Translations under genes and position numbers: made by a program | Notes under the pieces: generated by a model | What the model was told of the DNA's origin: nothing | Seen by the model: the letters and a program-made list of their open reading frames with translations, nothing else | Databases searched by the model: none | Source: Flaccisagitta enflata | Taxonomy: Eukaryota; Chaetognatha; Sagittoidea; Aphragmophora | DNA length: 64,000 nucleotides | Assembly (NCBI GenBank): GCA_965153355.1 | Contig: OZ231126.1 | Location: 13,516,001 to 13,580,000 of the forward strand | Reading direction: 5' to 3' | Part shown: piece after piece, positions 36,071 through 47,048 of the stretch | How positions within the stretch are numbered: the stretch's first letter is position 1 | How the letters are laid out: each line of letters begins with the position of its first letter

Positions 36071-37467
36071 AGGGAAAACAAGAAAGAAGGGGACAAACAA
36101 GGAAAATGGGGGGAAACAGGGGATGAGGGGGAACCAAGGAACCAGAGGGGAAAATTAATTAGGGAAGAGGGATAGAGTCATAAATAACAATGACATCTGT
36201 GGAACAAGAAATGAGGGGGGAACAAGGGATGAGGGGGGAAACAAGGGATGAGGGGGGAAACAAGGGATGAGGAGGGAAACAAGGGATGAGGGGGGAAACA
36301 AGAGATGAGGAGGGAAACAAGGAATGAGGGGGAACAAGGAACTAAAGAGAAACAAGGAACGTTGGGGAAACAAGGAATGAGGGGGTAACAAGGAATGAAG
36401 AGGAAACTTGGAATAACGGGGGAACAAGGGGGAAACGAGGGACAAGAGGGAAACCAGGAATGAGGGGGAAACAAGGAATGAGGATGAAAAAAACCAGGGG
36501 AGAACAAGGAACGAGGGGGAAAAAAAGGAACGAGGGAAACAAGGAACAAGGAGGAAATGAAGCAAAGGAGACATGGAACAAGGGACAAACATGGGAAAAG
36601 AAACAATGAAACACAAAAAATTTAGATGGGGAGTGAACAGACAGTGAGGGGATGGGAAGTCCAGATAGCGGGTAGATGGTAGGACAGCAAGGTAAGAGAG
36701 AAACACAAGGCAAAGGAAAAAATAAGGGGCAAGGAAAAGTCAAAGGAAAAGCACCAAGCTAAGGGACACAGGGGTTAAGAGTGGAATGAGGGAAGAGGGC
36801 AAAATAAGGGACATGGGGAAATAAGATGATTAATAAACAAAATATAAAATAGAAACAAGGGAGGAATAGGGGGGACAATGGAAACATGGGGGAGGGGGGA
36901 AGCAATGAATATGGGGAAAACAGGTGTGGAGAAAACATGTGGCAAAGGTAAAACAGGGGGCGTTGAGGGAAGATAATAGGGTAGAATTGAAGGCAAAAAA
37001 TTGGAGACCCAAGGGGTGAAACCACATGGACGCGTGATCAGTTTGAACGATACTCCAGATTCCTGAAGACAAGCGGATACCCGCAGGTGAGGGGAACGCT
37101 GAAAATCACGTAGAAAATATTCGATCGCGTGATTAAATCTGGCACAAAGCACAACACAGAGATGCAGGGGACAGCGGCGAGTGGAGAGCGCATGGGTGAA
37201 GGAGAATGAAGAAACACGCTCGATAAAGGTGATAAATGGTAAACGAGATGAGTCGAGAAAACAACGATATGATGAAACCAAAGACAAAGAATGAAACAGC
37301 CTAATGAGAAAACATAGGTAGAGTGTGGAATAGAAATGAAGGAAATGATGGTAGAAACATGATAAGAGGAATCATAAAAGGCTGAAACAGGATAGAGAAA
37401 TAGAACAATGACAAGATAGCACCGTGAAACAGTTGTTAATACGTGGAGCTCAAGATGACATTGAGAT

Positions 37468-37748
37468 GACGAGGGGGGAACAATAAGCAAGGGAAAACAA
37501 TGGATGAGGGAGAGAAAATTAGGGCAGGGGGTAGACAAGGGTATGGGACAAAGTGTACAGGGCATGTGGGGAAAACAAGGCAAAGGGGGGGAACAAGGCA
37601 CAGGGGGGGAACATGGGATGATGGGAGAACATGGGATGATGGGAGAACAAGAGACGAATAAAGGACAAGGGGGAAAAGTGAAAAACTAGACCAGAAAGGG
37701 AAGCATGTGATGATAGGGAAAATAAGGGGCAAGAAAAAACATGGGAGA
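37468..37748. repeat. 281-bp direct duplication, copy 2
   Basis: Second copy of the 35790-36070 segment; flanking sequence differs abruptly on the left and diverges after ACATGGGAGA on the right. Confidence 0.9.
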
Positions 37749-38168
37749 TGTGAAAAAACAAAGAAGGGGACAAACAAGGAAAATGGGGGAAATAGGGGAT
37801 GAAGGGGAACCAAGGAATGAGGGGGAAATGAGAGACAAGAGAAAACAAGGAAGAAACAAGGAGGGGGAAACTAGGAACGAGGAGGAAACAAAGAAACAAG
37901 GGGGAAACAAGGAACATGGGTGAAACAAGGAACAAGGAAAAAACAAATGAGGGGAAACAAGCAGTGAGAAGGAAATATGGAATGAGGGGGACACAAGGAA
38001 CAATGGTCAAACAAGAAGCCTCTCATCCCTTTGAAGTGCACTCCATGAAGTAACATGATTAGCAAAAAAAAACCTAATGCTTTGCGAAATTGATTGCGAT
38101 TGAAGGTGGTTGCCGATTGGTGCATGGTTTTCATCCAATACAAGCCCTTGAGATCGAAGTTCATGCTT

Positions 38169-38396
38169 TTACTTTATGGGCGGATCGATGAATGAATTTA
38201 GACAGGGCATTTTTTTCTTGGGAGTTTCGTGCACACGATCGTTACGCTGTTTTATTGGATAGTCCGTCCATTCTGTCCTTTCTCTGTCCCTAGTGTGTAA
38301 TATTTGTTCCATAAGGTAATCAAAAGTAGTTTTGTGTTCCAGCTCAATGGCTGCTTCAGCTTCTGCATCACTGTTCCTTCCTTCCTGCATGTCATC
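38169..38396 (-). CDS. Possible exon next to the 59-bp array
   Basis: After an acceptor-like TTTCTGGGCGCAG at the array border, a minus-strand frame reads acidic helical sequence (DDMQEGRNSDAEAEAAIELE, then HKTTFDYLMEQIL) for 75 codons to a stop at 38169. It looks protein-like to about residue 40 and less so after. CCAATAAAAC lies inside it at 38251-38256. No family recognised. Confidence 0.3.
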   Translation of the reverse strand, partial: DDMQEGRNSDAEAEAAIELEHKTTFDYLMEQILHTRDRERTEWTDYPIKQRNDRVHETPKKKMPCLNSFIDPPIK

Positions 38397-38397
38397 C

Positions 38398-39792
38398 TGC
38401 GCCCAGAAATCGTTACAAAAGGGCTTGAATGTCTGCTGCATGTGACCTGGTATTATTGCACCCAGAAATCGTTATAATTTGGCTTGAATTTCTGCGGCAT
38501 GTGGCCTTGTATTATCGCGCCCAGTAATTGTCACAAATTGGCTTGAATGTCTGCTGCATGTAGCCTTGTATCATTGCAATCGGAAATCGTTATAAATTGG
38601 CTTGAATGTCTGCTGCATTTGGCCTTGTATTATTGCACCCAGAAATTGTTATAAATTGGCTTGAATGTCTGCTGCATGTGGCCTTGTATTATTGCGCCCA
38701 GAAATTGTTATAAATTGGCTTGAATATCTGCTGAATGTGGCCTTCTATTATTGCGCCCAGAAATTGTTATAAATCGGCTTGCATATCTGCTGAATGTAGC
38801 CTTGTATTATTGCACCCAGAAATTGTTATGAATTGGCTTGCATATCTGCTGCATGTGGCCTTGTATTATTGAGCCCAGAAATTGTTATAAATTGGCTTGA
38901 AAATCTGCTGCATGTGGCCTTCTATTATTGCGCCCAGAAATTGTTATAAATTGGCTTGAATATCTGCTGAATGTGGCCTTGTATTATTGCACCCAGAAAT
39001 TGTTATGAATTGGCTTGAATATCTGCTGAATGTGGCCTTCTATTATTGCGCCCAGAAATTGTTATAAATCGGCTTGAATATCTGCTGAATGTGGCCTTGT
39101 ATTATTGCACCCAGAAATTGTTATGAATTGGCTTGAATATCTGCTGAATGTGGCCTTGTATTATTGCGCCCCGAAATTGTTATAAATTGGCTTGAATATC
39201 TGCTGAATGTGGCCTTGTATTATTTCACCCAGATATCGTATTAAATCGGTTTGAATATCTGCTGCATGTGGCCTTGTATTATTGCACCTGGAAATTGTTA
39301 TAAATTGGCTTGAATATCTGCTGCATGTGGCCTTGTATTATCGCGCCCAGAAATTGTTATAAATCGGCTTGAATGTCTGCTGCATGTGGCCTTGTATTAT
39401 TGCACCCAGATATCGTTATAAATTGGCTTGAATGTCTGCTGCATGTGGCCTTGTATTATTGCGCCCAGAAATTGTTATAAATTGGCTTGAATATCTGCTG
39501 AATGTGGCCTTGTATTATTGCACCCAGAAATTGTTATAAATTGGCTTGAATATCTGCTGCATGTGGCCTTGTATTATTGCACCCAGATATCGTATTAAAT
39601 CGGTTTGAATATCTGCTGCATGTGGCCTTGTATTATTGCACCCAGATATCGTTATAAATCGTCTTGAATATCTGCTGCATGTGGCCTTGAATTATTGCAC
39701 CCAGATATCATTATAAATCGGCTCAAATATCTGCTGCATGTGGTCTTGTATTATTGCACCCAGATATCGTATTAAATCGGTTTGAACGTCTG
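38398..39792. repeat. 59-bp tandem array, about 23 copies
   Basis: Unit TTGGCTTGAATGTCTGCTGC, ATGTGGCCTTGTATTATTGC, ACCCAGAAATTGTTATAAA (59 bp), with variants (TATCTGCTGAATG; ATATCGTATTAAATCGG). Variants recur in blocks, suggesting local higher-order amplification. Not CRISPR: no unique spacers. Confidence 0.95.
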
Positions 39793-39799
39793 CCGCGGA

Positions 39800-41580
39800 T
39801 CGAAAATTGTTTATGGGACAACCGTCCGCGTTCGTCATTGAATGACTCAGACGGTTGAACGCCCTTCAAACTATTTTGACAAAGCATTCTTTTTTTTTTC
39901 TTTTTTTGAAATGCACGCGCAATGATGTGACGAAAGAAAACCCATACGAACGGTTGAATCTACTGGTCCAGATAACGTATCATATTCCATTCATGGTGTT
40001 AAATGCGCTTTATCTTGCGTTTTGAAATGTAACAACCTCTCGCAATCATCATTAACTAAATGAACATCCCCTCACTGATCATAAAAGCCCAGTTTTGTCT
40101 ATCTATTCGTCTGTCCGTCTACCCACTAGCAAACCATCGTTCTTTCCTTACAACAGTCACTGTGGTCACTCCCCATTTTTCGGAGGAATGAACAGATTTG
40201 AAGAATGCTCCACCGAGTTGTTTTTTTTTCATTTTTCTTTTTCCCTCTTTTTGTCTTTTTGTGAATTGCTTTAGCAATTTACTTTAGTACCACCCCATGA
40301 CTCTACTTTTTTTTTTCTTTTTCTTTTTCTTTTTGAGGGTTTATCTTTTTGCCGTTTTTCCCCTACATGTACATTGGGTTTTGTCTCTCTGCCGTCTTTC
40401 CCCTACACTGGGTTTTGTCTCTGTGCCATCTTTCCCCTACTCTGGGTTTTATCTTTTTGTCGTCTTTCCTCTATACTGGGTTTGGTCTCTCTGCCGTCTT
40501 TGCCCTATACTGGGTTTTATTACCAGTAAAGGCGGCTCTCGCCATAGAAAAAAAGTCGTAAGTGTGAGGTTTTGGATTTCTTGTGATTGTGTTTTGTCTG
40601 GTTGATTGTTTTTTTTTCCCCGGGCATCTTTTTGGTTTGTTCCACTCTCTACATGTGTTTCTCTGTTTGTTCTTTGTTTGCTCGTCTCTTTTTCTCTTTC
40701 TCTCTCTCTTTCTCTTTCCCATTCTTATTTTCTCTCTCCCCTTCTCTCTCTCTCCCTGTCCCCTTCTCCCCTTCTCTCTCTCTCCCTGTCCCCTTCTCTC
40801 ATGTAACATGGGGTTACAATATTGTTACGGACAGGTGGACAGAGGCATCAACCCCATCCACACTCCTTTCCCAACCCCCACACACAAGCATCTAGACCAC
40901 TTGTTTTTCCACTTTTTCACTTGGAGGCGAACAGGCACTTTTAACAGACCAATGGATGGACTGACGGACAAAACCTCTCCTAGCGTCCAGAGTTGAAATG
41001 AGAGAAAAACTGCGCTGCGAGGATACACAATCATCACCTGGGACATTTCAATATTCAAATAGAGCAACTAACTCAATTCCCTGATTTATGGGAAAAATGC
41101 AAAAGTAAAAAAAAATATAAAAAAGAATTTAAAAATCATAGCTCCAAACATCTATGGCTCAAAACTATCGATCGCACAGAATTCTGCTTGAAATCATCTG
41201 AAAGAGAGGGATTAGTTCTTTTTAGCTCTTTTAATTTCCTCGTAGTCCCCATTTTGTCAGAAATTATCAACTTGCTCAAACGCCTCTTAAAACAAAGAAA
41301 TCCGTTTTCCTCTGCAGGACTCAAAAGACAAGAAGGGACTTCGTCTCTTCGACTTTTTTCCAATGAATTGCATTAGCAATTCACTTTAGATTTTTGACTC
41401 ATCTGTTTTTCTCATATACTGGGTTTTGTGTTTATGCAGTTTTTCCCCTACATAGAGTTTTGTCCTCATATTTGATTTTTTATACTAGGTTTTATTTCTT
41501 TGCATTCTAACTTTTTAAATTCGTTTTGATATTTTGATATTTCATTGAAAAATTAATCTTAATTAAAAACAACATATTAA
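39800..41580. other. No gene recognised; minisatellite and family D copy
   Basis: A minisatellite at about 40350-40520 (units near TCTTTCCCCTACACTGGGTT plus TTGTCTCT) is echoed at 41410-41490. Pyrimidine-rich DNA at 40670-40800; family D copy at 40810-40990 (TTACAATATTGTTACGGACA to ACAAAACCTCTCCTAG). Confidence 0.5.
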
Positions 41581-41584
41581 ACAC

Positions 41585-41935
41585 CTGCAATTCACATCTT
41601 TTGGCGACAGCCACTGGTTTTGTCTTTTTTTCACTCTGCGAAGAAAAAACGCAAGCGAAGTAAGAAGTTTTCAGCCCATGCAACTCTCCGCAATATTGTT
41701 GGGAAGCGATGAATCGCTCGAATCGCTCGATCGTGCGGCTTTTTGCTTCTTATCTTACTTTTTTTTTCTGTTTCATTCGTTTCTTCAAACTTCCTTTTTC
41801 CCAATTTTTTTATCTTTATTTCCCAGTTGTGCCGTCCGTTGGTCGGCGGTCGCGTCGGTCGGTGGTATGGTCGAAAAAAAGCCGGCGTCAAAGCCTGTCA
41901 CGTCGAGAAACTAGCTTAATGCTCATATGTAAAAC
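41585..41935 (+). CDS. Weak exon-like frames
   Basis: After an acceptor-like TTTTTTTCACTCTGCGAAG, one plus-strand frame reads KKRKRSKKFSAHATLRNIVG then KR and a stop at 41710; another is open to 41914. Neither has a domain. Confidence 0.18.
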
Positions 41936-42073
41936 CTTAATCAAATTCATTGTAATTGTAGTTTGTTTGTAGCAATCGACAGCCTATTTGTGGCAGCGTG
42001 CCAACCCGATCGCGATCGGTGCTCAACCCCTCGTGAAGCCATTTATTTTAAATTCAAAATGGGAAGAAATAAC

Positions 42074-42855
42074 ATTGTACTATCTTGGAAAAAAAATCAT
42101 CCAGCACGTTTATATGTATATCTCAGGTTAGAATCAACCAATTATCAAAAAATTGGTGAGATAATCAAAGCCCTTTAAATTTGCAAACAATCTACATACG
42201 CAATTCATATCCCTTTAGCTCTATACGTTTAAAGATTAAACAACTTTGATTGAAATACTTCAATTTTGCTTTTTCTATTTCTAGATTTTGAATGAGATCA
42301 ATGTTTTTTAATTTTTTTCTAAATGCATTGAGCTAGACAGATGCGGTTTGCGTAGACTGCTTGCAAATTTGAAGGGCTTCATTTGAGTCACCAATTTTTA
42401 GTCGCGTGCAGACTCTACAACCACTTTATCCGTCGGGTGGAGTCGGTCGGTTGGTCGTCACACTTTACTTTTTTATGATTTTATTTCTTTGACCTCACTG
42501 CTCTTGCCCAAATGGTCTGATGACCGCAGAAATAGCCCCTGCCCACCCGCACGCGACTTCGGTAGCCGTGTATCCGGCCTTGCTCTATGATTCGATGAGT
42601 CTTTTGGTAGCTATGACTGTAAATGTAGCAGAAGAAGTGATAAAAAAAGATTGTGAGGAAGATCTGGAGACCCATAACAACGGAATACATCAAGAAGCTC
42701 TATAAATCGCTTCCCCAACAAATGGCGGCCTTGATTCAGCCAAAAGGAGCTCACACTAATTATTCATAGATTTTTAACTGAATTATATCTGTTTCTATGC
42801 CAATGAATATGTTTTTATCAAAGAGCAGAAGAACTTTTTTCCAAGATAGTACAAT
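42074..42855. mobile_element. TIR element, second copy of the TACTATCTTGG type
   Basis: Ends ATTGTACTATCTTGGAAAAA and TTTTTTCCAAGATAGTACAA are inverted. Nested inside are a small foldback (42150-42400; AAGCCCTTTAAATTTGCAA with TTGCAAATTTGAAGGGCTT) and a family C copy. Confidence 0.6.
42398..42590 (-). mobile_element. Family C repeat nested in the TIR element
   Basis: TTTTTAGTCGCGTGCAGACT, GGTCGGTTGGTCG, GCCCCTGCCCACCCGCACGC, ending GTGTATCCGGCCTTGCT. Confidence 0.7.
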
Positions 42856-43275
42856 TAAATTCCTTTTACAATTTAGGCGGATAGCCAAATTGTTTTTTGA
42901 AATTGTGGTTTTGCGGGATTTGCTCCTTGTCTTCCCCGCATGCATTAAACAGCGAAATTCTTTCTTTAAAAAAAAGATTTGACATTATTCAGCATTCTGT
43001 GACTCGACCTGTAGCTGTAGCTTTCAAAAAACCATTCTTGAAAGAGCAATTTTTCTTCACGTGCTAACTCATAGGATCTACTCTTTATAAGTTCGATTAC
43101 TTGCAATGAATTCTACAACGTGCGCAACCAACCGTACAAATGGCCAGTAGCCAATGTCACATCGACCTAACATGCTTTCATTTCGATAAAACGTCATGAA
43201 GAAAAAAAAAACAAAGATGAGCGATCAATGAATCTGAAAATAGCGCAACAATTGTGCAACGATTCAAGATTGAAT

Positions 43276-43277
43276 CA

Positions 43278-43330
<53 letters not shown>

Positions 43331-43539
43331 GCAACAGCCCAGCAGCAGCAGCAATAGCAACGCCAAAACAGCAGCAAGCGACAATAGCAGCAACAACAGC
43401 AACAAAAAAAACCACAACAACAGCAACAACAACAACAACGCTAACCAACAGCAACAGCAGCAACCCCAGCAACAGCAACAACCACAACCACAACCACAAC
43501 CACAGCAACAGCCACATACAACTACAACAACAACAACAA

Positions 43540-43592
<53 letters not shown>

Positions 43593-43600
43593 GCAGAAAT
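43276..43600. repeat. (CAA)n and mixed CAA/CAG array
   Basis: Pure (CAA)n to about 43330, then imperfect CAA, CAG, CCA and ACC triplets to 43600. Poly-Gln, Asn and Thr frames are repeat translations. Confidence 0.85.
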
Positions 43601-43619
43601 AAGCACAACCACAACAGCG

Positions 43620-43800
43620 TCAAGGTCAACCATAATTTTCCGCCCAACAAACATTTCTTTTTCTCCTTTCTCCATCGGAATCACATTGGCGTCGGATTTA
43701 AGTGGTTTCTTCAGAAGTCGTGGCCACGCCTCAATAATTTTTCCTTCCCCTTTCATAATTCTTTCTTTCTCCCCCTTCAATTCGTTTCCAATCCAATGTG
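43620..43800 (-). CDS. Possible exon beside the CAA/CAG array
   Basis: After an acceptor-like tract (TTTTTTCCCCCCATCAAAATCAG), a minus-strand frame reads HWIGNELKGEKERIMKGEGK, then IIEAWPRLLKKPLKSDANVI and on into the array. It looks protein-like, but no clear donor is seen and the plus strand is also open here. No domain recognised. Confidence 0.3.
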
Positions 43801-43879
43801 CTGATTTTGATGGGGGGAAAAAAGACTATTCGTTGCTCCGTTTTACTGTTTGCCAATCGATTATATGGGTCGGGTAGTC

Positions 43880-45720
43880 AATTGGTCTATCCGTTGGTAT
43901 GTCATTCACTTTACTTCCTTCTTTCAATCTTTTTCTTCGTAACTAATCAGTAAACATGTCGGTGTTTTATGTTAAAACCAATGATATGTGCATCTTTTTC
44001 TACATACATATTTAGATTTACCAAGTTTCATAACCCTCTTACAACTTCCTGGTAGAGCCGTTTCCCCTCTCCAAATACCGTGGGATTCAATGGAAGCCTC
44101 ATAGCAGAAGTTTGTTGTTCAGCTTTCCACTTCTAACTAGGAAATAAGTACATCACATGTGAAAATTACTGTGAGCTTTGGAAGAGAGCTACACCCAAAG
44201 AAATTGAACTATTGACCGAAGCTTGGTTGTATCTAAAAGTTTAGATAACTCCCCAAAATGAGATGAATATGGCAATTATAGCAATGATAGCATGAATTAT
44301 CAGGATTAAGGGGCACAAGTAGGGAAATGGACACTGTGGTTCTCTTTTTTCAATTAGGTAATCTCTAACCAATTTTGGGCTGAGTTGATGGTCCCGATCA
44401 ATGCCAGAAGACAGCTATAACAATACCCTTCCCCTAAACTATAATCAATTATTGAATATTTTAACTTATTTTTTAAGATATGAAGATATGATGCATTTAA
44501 TAAAAAGTATAGCCTAAGGTATTATGATAGTGTTTCAAAACACCATTTTTAGGTATGTATGTGTATGAAATGGAAGTTTACACTATAAACTATATTTTTC
44601 CAAATTTTCTTCAAGTTATGTTTCCTTTTGAATAATTATGAGATTATATCGGATGAATTGTTGCACATGCAACAAGCAGCACACTTCAAAAATTGATGCT
44701 TCAGTTCAGGTGTAGAAATAATTATTTGCTAGGTAGTATTTCATACTAGGGAAAGGCGGCCCTATTACTTATTAGGATCTTGTCATGGCCAGGAAACATT
44801 ACAAATCTTGTCATGATTATATAAATGATTACAGTCCGTAGAGTAAGATAGTTTTCCGAAAGGTATGATTTTGTCATCCCAACCCTGCTGTTTATCGGTT
44901 TGTCTTTATGACCTTGTCTTTTGACCTTGTCTTTGACCTTGCGTTTTTCCTACATTTTCGCGTGGTTTATAGGGTTTTTACACTTGTTTAGTCGCGTGCT
45001 ACGCGACTCTACATATCACTTTGTCTTTCGGCCCGTTGCACGCGTTGGTCTGTCGGTCTGTCGGTTCGTCACACAACTTCACTTCCCTGCGTATTTGAAT
45101 CGAAGGAAAGAAAGTTAGGGGGATAAAAGTTTCCTTTGTTCATTTTTCTTGCACTTTCGCTTTTTTTGTCATCCTTGTGACGTTGTTCTCCTGATCTTGT
45201 TTTTTAGAATTCAATAGAAATTCTTACTCCCAAATTCATTTGAATCTGAATTTTTCAGTTTATCAGGGTGGAATACGTGCACCCATGCAAAGTTCAATTG
45301 CAGTCTTTCCTTAAGATGCTGATGTTGATTCCATGGGTTCCTGCTTCTCATGCTGTGTTTGTGCCATTCCATCGCTAAGACGTCCAATCCCTTTCTAAAT
45401 GTTGTTCACGTATCTCAAAACAGAGTACGCTGTGACACCTCTTCCTCCCACCCCACTGCCCGCGACCTGCTCAGAGCGATTTCCTCAACCCATCCGACTT
45501 TTCCTTAACCGTGATGTATGAGACTTTAATTTCCTTTTTTTCCTTCTGGCGAAATTCTTTTTGCATTCATGAGGCAAACGGAAACAAAATTGTTTTCTTC
45601 AACTCGGAATCGAAAATGGAGAAATTCTCTTGAATCTTAATTTCCTTTTGTTTTTTATTTTCTCTCCTTTTGTTTTCATTTGAAAAAAAAAAGAACATTT
45701 CTGCAACTTTTCCGCTTCAC
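43880..45720. other. No gene recognised; one family C fragment
   Basis: AT-rich unique-looking sequence. Family C fragment at 44988-45080 (TTAGTCGCGTGCTACGCGAC, GGTCTGTCGGTCTGTCGG). Confidence 0.5.
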
Positions 45721-46084
45721 CAATGTTAAGAAAATATCTTTCCTTCATATGTCATTTGAAACTCCTCTTTGAGTTTGTGTCGGGCGGTTTGTCTGTGCTT
45801 GTGTCCATCCGCCCTCTTAGCCCCGCTACGCCCATGCCTAGTAAAAGATACATTCATTTGCCGTTTGGTCAACATTATCTATTTTCGTGGTCTGCATTTC
45901 TCAGTGGCACCACCACATTTTGCACCATCGCCATAAAGACTCCAATGCTCAGTTTTAATTTGTCTCAATGCGCAACTGCGTTTGTTGGTCAATCTTTCTC
46001 TCTTTTCTGTTTGTCTCAGCTCACCGCTCTCTGTGTCTTCTTCATAACCTGTCAGTCTTTTTCCGTGTTTCTGTCAGTCTGCGT

Positions 46085-46175
<91 letters not shown>
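46085..46175. repeat. (CT)n microsatellite
   Basis: Uninterrupted dinucleotide run about 105 bp upstream of the LRRC8-like exon; it could form part of a pyrimidine-rich intron. Confidence 0.9.
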
Positions 46176-46177
<2 letters not shown>

Positions 46178-46281
46178 CTCCAATTTTCAGTGTATTTATG
46201 ACCATCGCTTAATTTCTGAGACTTTCCAATAAAATCAACAATTCCACTAATTGCGTGCCAATAAATTTCTCCCCCACCAGA

Positions 46282-46494
46282 ATGGCGACGTATTACGACA
46301 AGGCGTTTGACTTGGCTTCCACGGAGGAGCGTTTCCACGTGGTGCGGCCATGGTGGGATCTCATGTCCCAGATCACGATTCAGTTTTCCATGATTATCGC
46401 CGTCACTTCCATCTCGCTCGACGTCTTCTCTCAGTTCGGAACTGGAGTCAAATGCATCCCGAGAAATGTCACCCACGCACATGGCATTCAACAG
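46282..46494 (+). CDS. N-terminal exon of an LRRC8/pannexin-like channel
   Basis: ATG at 46282 lies two bases after an acceptor-like TCTCCCCCACCAG, so a 5' UTR intron is likely. 71 codons end at a consensus donor (CAACAG/GTTAGT) in phase 0. The product has a hydrophilic N-terminus, then VRPWWDLMSQITIQFSMIIA, a first transmembrane segment (about 28-47) and GVKCIPRN. The Pro-Trp-Trp-Asp before the first membrane segment and the Cys-x-Pro after it match the N-terminal pannexin-like region of LRRC8 volume-regulated anion channel subunits (family knowledge). Later exons were not found; the next gene begins 555 bases on, same strand, so they may lie beyond it (nested gene) or be lost. Innexin/pannexin is the alternative. 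Confidence 0.6.
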
Positions 46495-47048
46495 GTTAGT
46501 AGTTTTGCACGCACTTTTCTTGTCTCGAATTTTCTTTTTCCATAGCGTTGGTCGGTCTTTCTTTGAGTATGTCTGTGTTCAGTCGGTTAAACAATTGTTA
46601 ATCGATCTCCGCACAAATCGGGCTTTATGGCTCTTACTGGGCAACGGCCCCAAAAAGGCCCTATTGAGCGCAGGGGTGACCGTGAGTTCCCATATTTTCT
46701 ATCTTGATAAACCCTCCCGGTCAGCTTCTAGGCCTTAGAACGATGATGAAGTTCCGTCTTTTTCCAAAATCCCACATCCTCGTTTACACCTCAAAACGAG
46801 AATCAGTTTTGCTGAATCATACTGATTGTAATTTAAAATCATTTCTGATAAAACATGAAACCGGTTTGCATGTTTTCAAAAGTCAAAGGAAAGTCAAAAT
46901 AACCCGGTGATTCACCAGGTAAAATAACCGGGATAACCGGAAAGAAGTTCCTGACCCCGCAGTGCCTTTGCGTTCGCTTTCTCTATACAATTCATAAATC
47001 CACAAACCCTCTCTGGAGACACACGCATCCACGCACTCTCTCGCCACG

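Larger units (their letters stand above)
34550..38000. repeat. Purine-rich minisatellite block, 3.4 kb
   Basis: Degenerate units of GGGGGAAACAAGGAATGAGG type through most of the block, with a family C copy inside (34995-35130) and less repetitive DNA at 37020-37465. Long minus-strand frames rich in Pro, Leu, Phe and Ser come from composition; none has a domain. Confidence 0.8.

Noticed and set aside
33081-38164. Many Pro/Leu/Phe/Ser-rich membrane-like frames on the minus strand
   Set aside because: They arise from purine-rich minisatellites read on the pyrimidine strand; hydrophobicity comes from TTC, CTT and CCC codons.
38398-39792. CRISPR-like regular array
   Set aside because: Units are 59 bp and contiguous, with no unique spacers; the sequence is eukaryotic.
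45723-46232. 169-residue plus-strand frame upstream of the LRRC8-like exon
   Set aside because: Runs into a CT microsatellite, has no recognisable domain and no supporting splice sites; possible but unsupported.
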